From NCBI GenBank assembly GCA_030655315.1, contig JAURVT010000029.1:1-64000 (forward strand): DNA of 64,000 nucleotides, in the 5' to 3' direction. Position 1 is the first letter of the stretch; each line of letters begins with the position of its first letter. The DNA is from Nocardioidaceae bacterium. GTDB taxonomy: Bacteria; Actinomycetota; Actinomycetes; Propionibacteriales; Nocardioidaceae. The notes beneath the pieces were generated by a model, which saw nothing but the letters and a program-made list of their open reading frames with translations, did not search any database and was not told where the DNA came from. This document shows positions 43,433 to 52,828 of this stretch, one piece after another. The translations under genes and the position numbers were made by a program.

Positions 43433-45058
43433 ATGACCCACGAGCTCATCGGGCCCGGACGCACCAGGTCAGGGGCCGCCCTGTCCAGCCTGTCCGCCCT
43501 GGCGGCGACGGGGATCGTGCGCCCCTACGGCCCCCGCGCGCTGGTGGGCCTCGGCACCTCGCTGGTCCGCTGGGGCACCGGCCCGGCCGGGGGCTTCGCG
43601 TCCCTCGCCGCGCGGATGCCTCGCGCCGTGGCCGTGGAGGACGAGGCGGGCTCCCTGACGTTCGGCGAGCTCCACGCGCAGGCCAACGCGCTCGCCCGCG
43701 TGCTCGCCGACCACGGGGTGGGCGAGGGTGACGGGGTGGCGCTCCTCGCGCGCAACCACCGCTGGTTCGTGCTCGCCACCGTGGCGGTCTCCCGGCTCGG
43801 CGGCCGGATCCTGTACCTCAACACCGCCTTCTCCGGACCGCAGACCGCCGAGCTGCTCGAGCGCGAGAAGCCCACAGTCGTGCTCCACGACCAAGAGTTC
43901 GCCGCCGTCGTCGAGGCGGTGCCCGCGCACCTGCCGCGTCTGCTCACCTGGCGCGACGACCCGGCCTCGACGTCGGTCGCCTTCGTCGGCGACCTCGTCA
44001 CGGGCGTCGCGACGGACGACCTCCACCCACCGTCGCAGGAGGGTCGCAGCGTCATCCTCACGTCGGGCACCACGGGCACGCCCAAGGGGGCGAACCGCGC
44101 GTCGGGCTCGCTGAGCGCGGCCGGCGCGCTCGTCTCGCGGATCCCGCTGCGCCACCAGGCGCGGATGCTGGTGGCCGCCCCGATGTTCCACACCTGGGGC
44201 TGGGCGCACCTCAACCTCGCGATGCTGCTCGGGGCCACGCTCGTGCTGCGCCGCCGCTTCGACCCCGAGGACTTCCTGGCGACCGTCGAGCGCGAGCGGT
44301 GCGAGGTCGCCGTGGTCATCCCGGTGATGCTCTCGCGCGTCCTCGAGCTGCCCGAGGAGGTGCGCCGACGCTACGACACCGGCTCCCTCGCGGTCGTCAC
44401 CGCCAGCGGCTCGGCGCTCCCGGGCGACCTCGCCACGCGCTGGATGGACGCGTTCGGCGAGAACCTCTACAACACCTACGGCTCCACCGAGTGCGCGTGG
44501 GCCACGATCGCGCAGCCCGGCGAGATGCGGGCCCGGCCGGGCACCGCGGGTCGCCCGCCGATCGGCACCGTCGTGGCGCTCTACGACGACGACGGCCGGC
44601 CCGTGCCCGACGGTGGCACCGGCCGCGTGTTCGTCTCCAACGGCGCCCAGTTCGAGGGCTACACCAACGGCGACACCAAGCCCGTGATCGACGGCCGGAT
44701 GGCCACCGGTGACCTCGGGCGCTTCGACGACGGGCTGCTGTTCGTCGAGGGTCGGGACGACGAGATGATCGTGTCGGGCGGGGAGAACGTCTACCCGCAG
44801 GAGATCGAGGACTGCATCAGCCGCCACCCGGACGTCTCGGACTGCGCGGTCGTCGCGGTCGACGACGCCGAGTGGGGCCAGCGGCTGGCCGCCTACGTGG
44901 TCACCGAGCCCGGGCGCCGGCCCACCGAGGACTCGGTCCGCGACCACGTCAAGACCCACCTGGCGCGGTACAAGGTGCCGCGCGACGTACTCTTCCTGGA
45001 CGAGCTGCCCCGCAACGAGACCGGCAAGGTCCTCAAGCGCGAGCTCGCCAGGGACTAG
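43433..45058 (+). CDS. AMP-dependent acyl-CoA synthetase (FadD-like)
   Basis: A 541-residue adenylate-forming enzyme. The AMP-binding signature TSGTTGTPKGANR is near residue 215, NTYGSTECAWAT near 345, and GRDDEMIVSGGENVYPQE plus the catalytic Lys of NETGKVLKRE near the end. It activates a fatty or other carboxylic acid to its CoA ester. About 60 extra residues precede the catalytic core. The stop is 17 bases before the peroxiredoxin gene. Substrate chain length is not predictable. Confidence 0.92.
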   Translation: MTHELIGPGRTRSGAALSSLSALAATGIVRPYGPRALVGLGTSLVRWGTGPAGGFASLAARMPRAVAVEDEAGSLTFGELHAQANALARVLADHGVGEGDGVALLARNHRWFVLATVAVSRLGGRILYLNTAFSGPQTAELLEREKPTVVLHDQEFAAVVEAVPAHLPRLLTWRDDPASTSVAFVGDLVTGVATDDLHPPSQEGRSVILTSGTTGTPKGANRASGSLSAAGALVSRIPLRHQARMLVAAPMFHTWGWAHLNLAMLLGATLVLRRRFDPEDFLATVERERCEVAVVIPVMLSRVLELPEEVRRRYDTGSLAVVTASGSALPGDLATRWMDAFGENLYNTYGSTECAWATIAQPGEMRARPGTAGRPPIGTVVALYDDDGRPVPDGGTGRVFVSNGAQFEGYTNGDTKPVIDGRMATGDLGRFDDGLLFVEGRDDEMIVSGGENVYPQEIEDCISRHPDVSDCAVVAVDDAEWGQRLAAYVVTEPGRRPTEDSVRDHVKTHLARYKVPRDVLFLDELPRNETGKVLKRELARD

Positions 45059-45075
45059 TCGGGAAGGCGGGTCAG

Positions 45076-45537
45076 GTGGTCGAGGTCGGCGACGTGGCAC
45101 CGGACTTCGACCTCACCGACCAGCACGGACGCCAGGTGCGGCTGTCGTCGAGACGCGGACGGTCGCGCGTGGTCGTGCTGTTCTACCCGTTCGCCTTCAC
45201 GCCGGTCTGCTCCTCCGAGCTGCGCGCCGTGCGCGACGACGTCGGCGGGCTCGGCGCCGCCGACGTCGAGGTGCTCGCGATCTCGTGCGACTCCAGGTTC
45301 ACGCTGCGCCACTTCTCCGACGAGCTCGGCTCGTCACACCCCCTGCTGAGCGACTTCTGGCCGCACGGGGAGGTCGCGCGGCGCTACGGGGTCTTCGACG
45401 AGGAGCGGGGCTGCGCCACCCGCGGGACCTTCGTCCTCGACCTCGACGGCGTCGTCCGCTGGAAGATCGAGAACGGTCTGCCCGACGCGCGCGACCAGGA
45501 CGCGTATCTGCGTGCTCTGAGCGATATCGGCGGCTGA
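45076..45537 (+). CDS. Peroxiredoxin (AhpE-like)
   Basis: A 153-residue thioredoxin-fold peroxidase. The peroxidatic Cys lies in FAFTPVCSSEL (about residue 44) with the preceding Pro-x-x-x-Thr and a conserved Arg later (RGTFVLD). A further Cys at GCATRG could act as resolving Cys. The GTG start gives the standard N-terminus GDVAPDFDLTDQHG. It reduces hydrogen or organic peroxides. It probably shares a transcript with the acyl-CoA synthetase and ends at the hairpin at 45595. Confidence 0.9.
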   Translation: MVEVGDVAPDFDLTDQHGRQVRLSSRRGRSRVVVLFYPFAFTPVCSSELRAVRDDVGGLGAADVEVLAISCDSRFTLRHFSDELGSSHPLLSDFWPHGEVARRYGVFDEERGCATRGTFVLDLDGVVRWKIENGLPDARDQDAYLRALSDIGG

Positions 45538-45594
45538 GCCGATTTGCTCGGATTTGCCCTCGCGTCGCCGTGCGAGGTGTGTCACCATTGACAC

Positions 45595-45628
45595 GTGGCC
45601 GCTGGTGACCCGAGACGCCAGCGGCCAC
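45595..45628 (+). terminator. Terminator after the peroxiredoxin gene
   Basis: A perfect 11-bp stem, GTGGCCGCTGG with CCAGCGGCCAC, with a 12-base loop, 57 bases after the stop. A smaller stem GTGTCA/TGACAC lies just before it. Confidence 0.65.
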
Positions 45629-45696
45629 ACCTATGCCTGCAGCACCTCCTCAGCCGCTAGGGTGACGCCGCGCCCGCGCGACAGCCGTGGCGCCCG

Positions 45697-45768
45697 GGGC
45701 GTATAGCTCAGCGGTAGAGCTCCTGCCTTACAAGCAGGCGGTCGGGGGTTCGATCCCCTCTGCGCCCA
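45697..45768 (+). tRNA. tRNA-Val (UAC)
   Basis: Acceptor stem GGGCGTA with TGCGCCC, D arm GCTC/GAGC, anticodon stem CCTGC/GCAGG around CTTACAA giving anticodon TAC, and T arm GGGGG-TTCGATC-CCCTC (one mismatch at its end). CC but not a full CCA follows the discriminator A. No attachment-site duplication is seen here. Confidence 0.95.
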
Positions 45769-45774
45769 CCCGGT

Positions 45775-46641
45775 TCACCGTCGCAGGTGGGCGCGGACGA
45801 GCGGCACGAGCAGGTCGGGACGCTCCTCGACCATGAAGTGGCCGGCATCCACCGCTGTGCCCTCCGCGCGCGGGAACCACCGGCGCCAGAGCGTCAGCGG
45901 GTCCTCCTGCGCCCCGACGACCCCCCGCTCGCCCCACACGACCGTCGTGTCGACGTCGAGGGTGCGGCCGACGTCCGCCAGGTCCAGGTCGCGGTCCTCG
46001 TGCGCGGCCGCGCGGTAGTCGGCGCACCACGCGTGCACGACGTCGGGGTCGCGGGCCGCGTGCTCGTAGGCGGCGAGGGCGCGGGGGTCGAACACCTCGA
46101 GCCCGGCACCCAGGGCCGCGAGGGCCTGATGCAGGTAGCCGACGGGGTCGGAGCCGACGAGCCGCTCGGGGAGCCCGCCGGGCTGGGCGAGGAACGTCCA
46201 GTGGTAGTAGCGCAGGGCCAGCCAGGCGTCCATCAGCCGCCAGACGTCGAGCGTCGGGAGGACGTCGAGCAGCATCACCGACGCGACCCGGTCGGGGTGG
46301 TCCAGCGCGAGCCGGTGCGCGGTCCGGGCTCCACGGTCGTGGCCGACCACGTGGAAGCGCTCGTGCCCCAGGTGGTCCATCAGGGCCACGACGTCGGCGG
46401 CCATCGCCCGGAACGACCGGTCGTCGCTGGTGGTGCGTGACGCCCCGTAGCCGCGGAGGTCCGCGGCGACGACGGCGTGGTCGGGGGCCAGGTCCGCGGC
46501 GACGGCGTGCCACATCGCGTGCGTCTGCGGGTACCCGTGCAGGAGGAGGACGGGGTGCGCGCCGGCGCCGTGCCGGGCGTGCACGACGGCGTGGCCGAGG
46601 TCGAGGTCGAGGCGGTCCAGCGCGGGGAACAGGTCGGCCAT
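45775..46641 (-). CDS. Haloacetate/fluoroacetate dehalogenase-like alpha/beta-hydrolase
   Basis: A 288-residue alpha/beta-hydrolase. It has LLLHGYPQTHAMW, then VVGHDRGARTAHRLALDHPDR with Asp as nucleophile followed by Arg, the arrangement of fluoroacetate dehalogenases (and some epoxide hydrolases) rather than Ser hydrolases. The late His lies in VDAGHFMVEERPD. It could remove halogen from small haloacids or open epoxides. It lies between tRNA-Val and the ferritin-like gene, with a terminator upstream, so it is a separate unit. Confidence 0.85.
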   Translation of the reverse strand: MADLFPALDRLDLDLGHAVVHARHGAGAHPVLLLHGYPQTHAMWHAVAADLAPDHAVVAADLRGYGASRTTSDDRSFRAMAADVVALMDHLGHERFHVVGHDRGARTAHRLALDHPDRVASVMLLDVLPTLDVWRLMDAWLALRYYHWTFLAQPGGLPERLVGSDPVGYLHQALAALGAGLEVFDPRALAAYEHAARDPDVVHAWCADYRAAAHEDRDLDLADVGRTLDVDTTVVWGERGVVGAQEDPLTLWRRWFPRAEGTAVDAGHFMVEERPDLLVPLVRAHLRR

Positions 46642-46669
46642 GGCCGCGACGCTACGCCCGGGGACGCGA

Positions 46670-46702
46670 CGACGCCCCGGCCGTGGTGCGGCCGGGGCGT
46701 CG
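46670..46702 (-). terminator. Terminator of the ferritin-like gene
   Basis: A perfect 14-bp stem, CGACGCCCCGGCCG with CGGCCGGGGCGTCG, loop TGGTG, 19 bases downstream of the ferritin-like stop on the minus strand. Confidence 0.8.
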
Positions 46703-46720
46703 TGGTGGTGCGGGGGTGTG

Positions 46721-47638
46721 TCAGGCGGACTTGGTCACGTCGCCGTTGACGCCCTTGGGGAAGAACCCGCCCTTGCTGACGCTGGCCGGGTTCAGGTACA
46801 CGATGTTGAGGACCTGGCCGGGGCTGCGGCTGTAGGCGATGCCGTTCTTGTCCGTGGGGACGAGGTTGGCCTCGTTCTTGCGGTAGATGCCCTGGTCGAG
46901 GCTCTTCTTGCCGTCCAGGCTGTCGCGTGCGTCGCTGATCTTGCGGGCGGCGCTGAACAGGCCCTTCTCGTACAGGGCCTCGCGGATGATGCCCGCATGG
47001 TACGCCTCGACCGCGAGGATGCCGGCGGCGGCCTCGAGGTAGCCCTTGTTCGAGATCAGGGGAGCGGCGCCCTTGTAGGCCGTGACGCCCACGTCCTCGA
47101 AGATGTACGCGCCGAGCAGGAACGAGTCCTCGTCGGCGAAGGGGTTGAACTTCTGCCCCTTCTTGATGACGCCCGCGGCGATGGCGGCGTTGGTGAAGCT
47201 GGTGCGCAGGTCGATGCGGGGACGCGAGACCTTGGCGCCGCCCAGCGCGGTGCGCAGGAAGCGCACGTGGTCGAGCTCGTCGCCGGCGATCTCGGCGGCG
47301 TAGCGCTTGATGTTCTTGGACTTGAACGGCACCTTGGCGCCACCGACGACGCCGCCGCGGGCGCCCTTGCCGGTGGTGAGGCGCGAGTTCAGGCCACGGC
47401 CGTGCACGGCGTAGGAGTAGAACTCGGCCTCGAGGTACTCGAGGTTCAGGGCGAAGTTGAGGACGGCGCCGTCACTGGGGGCGGCGGCGTTGGCGGCCGA
47501 GATGGCCTGGGTGCCGATGAGGCCCGCACCGACGGTGCCGAGACCGGCGACGCCGGCCGCCCGCAGGAACTTGCGGCGGTCGGCGGGGTTCTCTGCACTG
47601 CGGTCGATCATGTCGACCACGGTCTTGTTTCCGAACAT
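46721..47638 (-). CDS. Ferritin-like domain protein with Tat-type signal
   Basis: A 305-residue protein of the ferritin_2/desiccation-related (PCC13-62-like) family. Residues about 20-48 form an export signal (DRRKFLRAAGVAGLGTVGAG), which looks twin-arginine-like except that the pair is Arg-Arg-Lys. The helical bundle has the metal-type Glu/His positions LNLEYLEAEFYSY, DELDHVRFLR and AVEAYHAGIIREALY. These proteins are exported and may store or oxidise metal or protect against drying. The ATG at 47638 is preferred to an upstream start because the signal then stands near the N-terminus. Confidence 0.85.
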   Translation of the reverse strand: MFGNKTVVDMIDRSAENPADRRKFLRAAGVAGLGTVGAGLIGTQAISAANAAAPSDGAVLNFALNLEYLEAEFYSYAVHGRGLNSRLTTGKGARGGVVGGAKVPFKSKNIKRYAAEIAGDELDHVRFLRTALGGAKVSRPRIDLRTSFTNAAIAAGVIKKGQKFNPFADEDSFLLGAYIFEDVGVTAYKGAAPLISNKGYLEAAAGILAVEAYHAGIIREALYEKGLFSAARKISDARDSLDGKKSLDQGIYRKNEANLVPTDKNGIAYSRSPGQVLNIVYLNPASVSKGGFFPKGVNGDVTKSA

Positions 47639-47823
47639 GTCTCTCCTGGTGGTGGTGCGAAACGATGTCGGTCGCGACCGATCCGAGGCGCGTGCCTGGG
47701 GCCGGAGGGTCCGATGGACCCCAGTCTTTGGGGTACCGGGTGTGGTTCGTGCCACACACGCTCAAGGATTGGGACGATCTTGAGAAAGTTCCCGACCGCG
47801 ACGACCGGCCCCGGCGCGCCCGG

Positions 47824-48855
47824 TCAGAACAGGCCGGGCTGCAGCACCACCGGCCGGGACGGCGGGGCGGCAGGAGCCGGGCCGCGCACGCCGTCGCCGG
47901 CGAGCCCGTGCCGCTCGAGCAGCGGACGGACGCGCGAGGCGAGCCGGCCGGTGTACCAGGAGGCCGCGTACGGGCCGCGGTCGTAGAGCGCCTCGTAGCG
48001 GTCGAGCAGGTCGGGACGCTGCAGCCGCACCCACCGCATGAACCAGTCGCGGACCCCCGGCTCGAGGTGCAGGGCCATCGCGCTGACGGTGGTCGCGCCC
48101 GCCTCGGCGATGCGCTCGACCAGGGCCGCCAGGGTTGCGGTGTCGTCGGTGAGCCAGGGCAGCACGGGCGCGAGCATGACGTGGCAGGGGAGCCCGGCGT
48201 CGGTGACCGCACGGACCATCTCGAGCCGCGCCCGGGGCGACGGCGTGCCGGGCTCGACGCTCTCGTGCAGGGCGTGGTCGCCCACGGCGATCGAGACGCC
48301 CACCGACACCGGCACCCGGTGCGAGGCGTCCACGAGCAGGGGCAGGTCTCGGCGCAGCAGCGTGCCCTTGGTGAGGATCGACATCGGCGTCCCCGACGCC
48401 GCGAGGGCGGCGATGATCCCCGGCATCAGCCGGTAGCGGCCCTCGGCGCGTTGGTAGGGGTCGGTGTTGGTGCCCAGCGCGACCGTCTCGTGCGTCCACG
48501 ACCGGCGTGCCAGCTCGCGCCCGAGCACCTCGGCGACGTTGGTCTTGACCACGATCTCGGTGTCGAAGCCGGTGCCGGTGTCGAGCTCGAGCCAGGAGTG
48601 GGTGCCGCGGGCGAAGCAGTAGACGCAGGCATGGGTGCAGCCCCGGTAGGGGTTGACCGTCCACGAGAACGGCAGCCGTCCCTCGCCGCCGGGCGGTTGC
48701 CGCACGTGGTTCAGCGCCGAGCGGGCCCGCACCTCGTGGAAGGTGACGCCGGCGAACTCGGGCGTCGTCACCGAGCGCACCAGGCCCGTGGCCGAGGTGA
48801 GCCCGGGCAGAGCGCCGTCCTCCTCGACGTCGGTCCGCTGGCTGCTCCATCGCAC
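47824..48855 (-). CDS. Radical SAM protein, Rv2578c family
   Basis: A 343-residue radical SAM protein. The 4Fe-4S cluster motif CTHACVYC (Cys-x3-Cys-x2-Cys) is preceded by the NPYRGC stretch that is typical of the Rv2578c/SplB-like group, and later has ALGTNTDPYQ and SILTKGT. The group is conserved in actinobacteria; its substrate is not established. It stands alone between the ferritin-like gene and the divergent NIF3 gene. Confidence 0.88.
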   Translation of the reverse strand: MRWSSQRTDVEEDGALPGLTSATGLVRSVTTPEFAGVTFHEVRARSALNHVRQPPGGEGRLPFSWTVNPYRGCTHACVYCFARGTHSWLELDTGTGFDTEIVVKTNVAEVLGRELARRSWTHETVALGTNTDPYQRAEGRYRLMPGIIAALAASGTPMSILTKGTLLRRDLPLLVDASHRVPVSVGVSIAVGDHALHESVEPGTPSPRARLEMVRAVTDAGLPCHVMLAPVLPWLTDDTATLAALVERIAEAGATTVSAMALHLEPGVRDWFMRWVRLQRPDLLDRYEALYDRGPYAASWYTGRLASRVRPLLERHGLAGDGVRGPAPAAPPSRPVVLQPGLF

Positions 48856-48973
48856 GCCTCAGTCGAACACGTGTTCGATCACCGGGTCAAGTGGGGTGGG
48901 CCCGGACGCACCCGGCCGGTCCGCCCCGGTGCGTCCCCCCGCCTGCCGTGGCCGCCGCGCATAGGTTGTCGCC

Positions 48974-50170
48974 GTGACCGACGCGACCGAGCCCGCCCCG
49001 CCCTCCTTGCGCGACGTCGTCAGCGTCCTCGACGCGCAGTGGGACCCCGCGTGGGCCGACGACTGGGACGCGGTCGGGACGAGCGTCGGCGACCTCGACG
49101 CCCCCGTCCGCAAGGTGCTGCTCGCCGTCGACCCGACCCTCGCCGTGGTCGACGAGGCGATCGCGTGGGGCGCCGACCTCCTGCTCACCCACCACCCGCT
49201 CCTGCTCAAGGGCGTGCACGGCGTGGCGACCGACACCCCCAAGGGACGGATCGTGCACCGCCTCGTCGCGGGGGGCGTCGCGCTCCACACCTGCCACACC
49301 AACGCCGACTCGCCGCCCGGAGGTGTCTCGGCCTCGATGGCCGACGCACTCGGGCTCGTCGACGTCCGCCCGCTCGACCCCGACCCCGACGAGCCGCTCG
49401 ACAAGTGGGTGCTGCTCGTGCCCAGCGACGACGCCGACCGCGTCGCCGACGCGATGCTCGACGCGGGAGCGGGGCACATCGGCGACTACGACCGTTGCAC
49501 GTTCGTCACCGCCGGCATCGGCTCGTTCCGGCCTCTGGAGGGGGCCGATCCCACGATCGGCACGGTGGGCGAGCAGGAGCACGTGGCCGAGGACCGCGTC
49601 GAGATGGTCGCGCGGCCCGGGCTGCGCGCGGAGCTGCTGCGGGTGCTGCGCGAGGTGCACCCCTACGAGGAGCCGGCGTTCGACGTGCTCGAGATGGCTC
49701 CGCGGCCCGGGGCGCGGGGGAGCGGCCGCATCGGCACCCTGCTGGAGCCCACCACGCTCGCGGCCTTCGCCGCCGACGTGGTGGCCGGCCTGCCCGCCAC
49801 CTCGAGCGTGGCGCGCGTCGCCGGCGACCCCGACCGCGAGGTCCGCACGGTCGCGCTGTGCGGCGGCTCGGGCGACTTCCTGCTCGACCACGCCCGCCGT
49901 GCGGGAGCCGACGTCTACGTGACCTCGGACATGCGCCACCACCCCGTCTCGGAGGCCCGGGAGCTGGACGACGCGCCCGCGATCGTCGACGTGCCGCACT
50001 GGGCCGCTGAGTGGACCTGGCTGCCGAGCGCCGAGCGGCTGCTGTCCGAGGCGCTGGCGGCCGCCGGGTCTAGGGTGGAGACCCGCGTGTCCCGGATCGT
50101 CACCGACCCGTGGACCGCCCACGTCGCCTGGCCCTCCGGGGCCACCACCCCGAGGAGACACGCCCCGTGA
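48974..50170 (+). CDS. NIF3-like dinuclear metal centre protein
   Basis: A 398-residue protein of the Nif3/DUF34 family (often annotated GTP cyclohydrolase 1 type 2). The metal ligands lie in LLTHHPLLLKG near residue 70 and HTCHTNADSPPGG near 108, with Glu/His residues in DMRHHPVSEA near 320. A central PII-like insertion (residues about 140-240) explains the length. It is co-transcribed with the zinc-ribbon and RNase H genes by a GTGA overlap, a common actinobacterial order. Confidence 0.9.
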   Translation: MTDATEPAPPSLRDVVSVLDAQWDPAWADDWDAVGTSVGDLDAPVRKVLLAVDPTLAVVDEAIAWGADLLLTHHPLLLKGVHGVATDTPKGRIVHRLVAGGVALHTCHTNADSPPGGVSASMADALGLVDVRPLDPDPDEPLDKWVLLVPSDDADRVADAMLDAGAGHIGDYDRCTFVTAGIGSFRPLEGADPTIGTVGEQEHVAEDRVEMVARPGLRAELLRVLREVHPYEEPAFDVLEMAPRPGARGSGRIGTLLEPTTLAAFAADVVAGLPATSSVARVAGDPDREVRTVALCGGSGDFLLDHARRAGADVYVTSDMRHHPVSEARELDDAPAIVDVPHWAAEWTWLPSAERLLSEALAAAGSRVETRVSRIVTDPWTAHVAWPSGATTPRRHAP

Positions 50171-50910
50171 AGGCCGACCCGCTCAGCCAGCAGACGTTGC
50201 TCGAGCTGCAGCAGCACGACTCCGTGCTCGCCCAGCTCGCGCACCGCAAGAAGACGCTGCCCGAGCACGACCGCCTCGCCGAGATCGAGGCCGGTCGACG
50301 CGAGCTCGACGGTCGTCGCATCGAGGCCGAGACGCTCGTGTCCGACCTCACCCGCGACTCCGGGCGGGCCGAGGCCGAGGTCGAGCAGGTGCGGTCGCGC
50401 CGGACCAACAATCAGCGTCGGATGGACGCCGGGCAGATCACCGCCGCCAAGGACCTCGAGAACATGCAGCACGAGATCGTCGCGCTCGACCGTCGCATCG
50501 GCACCCTCGAGGACGCCGAGCTCGAGGTGATGGAGGCGCTCGAGCAGGCCCAGGCGCAGCTGCAGGACGTCCAGGTCGACGTCGGTGCCGCCGACGCCGA
50601 GGAGGCGTCGCTCGTCGCGTCGCGGGACGAGGCCGTCGAGCGTCTCGACGCCGAGGCCGCCGGTCACGTCGACGACCGGGCCGCCGCGGCCGCCCGGGTG
50701 CCGGACGACCTGCTGGCGCTGTACGAGAAGGTCCGCGCCCACCACGGCGGGCTGGGTGCCGCCGCCCTGCGCCAGCGCCGCTGCGAGGGCTGCCGGCTCG
50801 AGCTCAACGGCGCCGACCTCCGCGAGCTCAAGCCGCTCCCGGCCGACGAGGTGCTGCGCTGCCCCGAGTGCGACCGGATCCTGGTCCGCACGCCCGAGTC
50901 CGGGCTCTGA
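50167..50910 (+). CDS. Coiled-coil protein with C4-type zinc ribbon
   Basis: A 247-residue protein. Residues about 10-180 form a long coiled coil. The C-terminus has a zinc ribbon with CEGC and CPEC pairs about 25 residues apart. This is the CT398/zf-RING_7 family found next to NIF3 and RNase H in many bacteria. Its role is unproven; a link to nucleic acid or flagellar-type trafficking has been suggested for other members. Confidence 0.9.
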   Translation: MKADPLSQQTLLELQQHDSVLAQLAHRKKTLPEHDRLAEIEAGRRELDGRRIEAETLVSDLTRDSGRAEAEVEQVRSRRTNNQRRMDAGQITAAKDLENMQHEIVALDRRIGTLEDAELEVMEALEQAQAQLQDVQVDVGAADAEEASLVASRDEAVERLDAEAAGHVDDRAAAAARVPDDLLALYEKVRAHHGGLGAAALRQRRCEGCRLELNGADLRELKPLPADEVLRCPECDRILVRTPESGL

Positions 50911-52058
50911 TGGCCGGGTACCGCCGCGTCGTCGTCGAGGCCGACGGCGGCTCCCGGGGCAACCCCGGGCCCGCGGCCTTCGGCGCGCTGATCCGCGACG
51001 CCGACACCGGCGCGGTGATCGCCGAGAGCGCCGAGGCGTTCGGCACCGCGACGAACAACGTCGCTGAGTACAAGGGCCTGATCGCGGGTCTGGAGCTGGT
51101 GCGCGAGCACGCCCCCGACGCCGAGGTCGAGGTCCGGATGGACTCCAAGCTCGTCATCGAGCAGATGGCCGGCCGTTGGCGGGTCAAGCACCCGGACATG
51201 AAGCCGCTGGCGATGGCCGCCCAGCGGATCGCCCCGTTCGGCGTCGAGTGGACCTGGGTGCCGCGCGAGCAGAACAAGGCCGCCGACGCGATCCTGAACG
51301 AGGTGCTCGACGTCGCGCAGGGCAAGACGCCGAAGAAGCGCCGGGAGCCCGCGCCCGAGCAGGAGCACGTCGGGTCCGAGACCGGCACCCGCAACCCGAT
51401 GGCCGGCTGGCGCGACCCGCTCCTCGACCCGCCCACCACGATCCTGCTGCTGCGCCACGGCGTCACCGACAGCACCGTCAACAAGCTCTTCTGCGGCACC
51501 GGCGGAGCCGACCCCGGCCTGAACGACCAGGGACGCGACCAGGCCGCCCGCGCCGCCGCGTGGATCGCCGCCCACGGCGGGGCCGACGCCGTGGTCTCGT
51601 CGCCGCTCGCCCGCACCCGCGAGACCGCGGCCGCCGTCGGCCGGGCCCTCGACCTCGAGGTCGGCACCGACGACGACCTCGCCGAGGCGTCCTTCGGTGA
51701 GTGGGACGGCATGTCCTTCGCCCAGGTGCAGGAGCGCTTCCCCGCCGAGCTGGACGCGTGGCTCGGCTCGACCGCCGTGCCGCCCCCGGGTGGCGAGGCC
51801 TACGACTCCGTCTTCACCCGCGCGCGACGTGCGCGCAACCGGCTGGTGAGAGACCACGGCGGCCGCACGGTCGTGGTCGTCAGCCACGTGACGCCGATCA
51901 AGATGATGGCGCGCCTCGCGCTCGACGTCCCGATGCCGGTGATCCACCGGCTCGAGCTCGAGCCCGCGTCGATCAGCACCGTCCGCGTGTGGCCCGACGG
52001 GCTCTCCACGCTCCGCGGCTGGTCCTTCGTCCCCGAGAGCCCCGCTACGTCTCGGTGA
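50910..52058 (+). CDS. Bifunctional RNase H1/phosphoglycerate-mutase-like phosphatase
   Basis: A 382-residue fusion. Residues 1-140 are an RNase HI domain (DGGSRGNPGPAAFG, then ELVREHAPDAEVEVRMDSKLV, NKAADAIL) with the acidic catalytic set. Residues about 175-382 are a histidine phosphatase domain (LLRHGVTDSTVN, later VVVVSHVTPIK). This matches the Rv2228c-type bifunctional protein of actinobacteria (RNase H with an acid phosphatase/CobC-like part). The start overlaps the zinc-ribbon stop by one base. The last 14 bases overlap the convergent yaaA end. Confidence 0.93.
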   Translation: MAGYRRVVVEADGGSRGNPGPAAFGALIRDADTGAVIAESAEAFGTATNNVAEYKGLIAGLELVREHAPDAEVEVRMDSKLVIEQMAGRWRVKHPDMKPLAMAAQRIAPFGVEWTWVPREQNKAADAILNEVLDVAQGKTPKKRREPAPEQEHVGSETGTRNPMAGWRDPLLDPPTTILLLRHGVTDSTVNKLFCGTGGADPGLNDQGRDQAARAAAWIAAHGGADAVVSSPLARTRETAAAVGRALDLEVGTDDDLAEASFGEWDGMSFAQVQERFPAELDAWLGSTAVPPPGGEAYDSVFTRARRARNRLVRDHGGRTVVVVSHVTPIKMMARLALDVPMPVIHRLELEPASISTVRVWPDGLSTLRGWSFVPESPATSR

Positions 52059-52809
52059 CCACGACGTCGAGCCGGGTGCCCTCCTGCTCGACGGTCCAGC
52101 CGAGGTCGCGCAGCGCGTCGGCGAGCGCGTCCACCCGACGGACGTCGACGTCCTCGACCAGCAGGGCACGGGCGATCGCGCCCTTCGTGGCCTTGTTGAA
52201 GTGGCTGACGATGCTGCGCCGGCCGTCCTTCTCCTGGAGCACGCGGACGGTGGCGGTGCGCGGCGCGAGGTCCCGTCCGGGGCGGAACAGGGCGGCATAG
52301 GTGGACGAGCGCAGGTCGACCAGCAGCCCGGAGCCCACGAGCGCGGGCACCTCGGCGGCCAGCGGCGCGCGCCAGGCCGCCGCCACCGGACCCACCCCGG
52401 GCAGGGACGTGCCGCCGCTCAGACGGTAGGCGGGGATCCGGTCGCCGGGACGCACGACGCCGAACAGGGCACTCGCGACGGCCAGCCTCGACGTCGCGCG
52501 CCGCCGCGCCGACCCCTCGAGCGAGGCGAGGTCGAGCGCCGCGAAGAGCACCCCGGAGTAGACCCGGTCGGCGCGGGCGGTGGGGAGGTCCCACAGCCGG
52601 GCGTCGCGGGCCACGGCGTCGGCCTGGGTGGGCCCGAGGCCGAGCACCTCGGCGGCCTTCGTCGGGTCCTGCGACGCGAGGTCGACCAGCGCGTCCACGA
52701 GGGTCCGACGGGTGTCGGTGAGCGACGGGCTCGCGAGCGCGTCGAGGTCGAGCGACCTGCCGCGGACGGGGAGGGTCTTGCCCTCCGAGGGCGGCAGCCA
52801 GATCAGCAC
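52045..52809 (-). CDS. yaaA: YaaA family peroxide-stress protein
   Basis: A 254-residue protein of the UPF0246/YaaA family, recognised by the start LIWLPPSEGKT and the late SHFNKATKGAIARAL. In E. coli YaaA lowers free iron and DNA damage during peroxide stress. The gene converges on the RNase H/phosphatase gene with a 14-base overlap. Confidence 0.9.
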   Translation of the reverse strand: MLIWLPPSEGKTLPVRGRSLDLDALASPSLTDTRRTLVDALVDLASQDPTKAAEVLGLGPTQADAVARDARLWDLPTARADRVYSGVLFAALDLASLEGSARRRATSRLAVASALFGVVRPGDRIPAYRLSGGTSLPGVGPVAAAWRAPLAAEVPALVGSGLLVDLRSSTYAALFRPGRDLAPRTATVRVLQEKDGRRSIVSHFNKATKGAIARALLVEDVDVRRVDALADALRDLGWTVEQEGTRLDVVVTET

Positions 52810-52828
52810 CGGGTCAGGCTAGGCGGTG

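Noticed and set aside
45697-45768. tRNA-Val as a second integration site.
   Set aside because: No second copy of its 3' end and no recombinase nearby.
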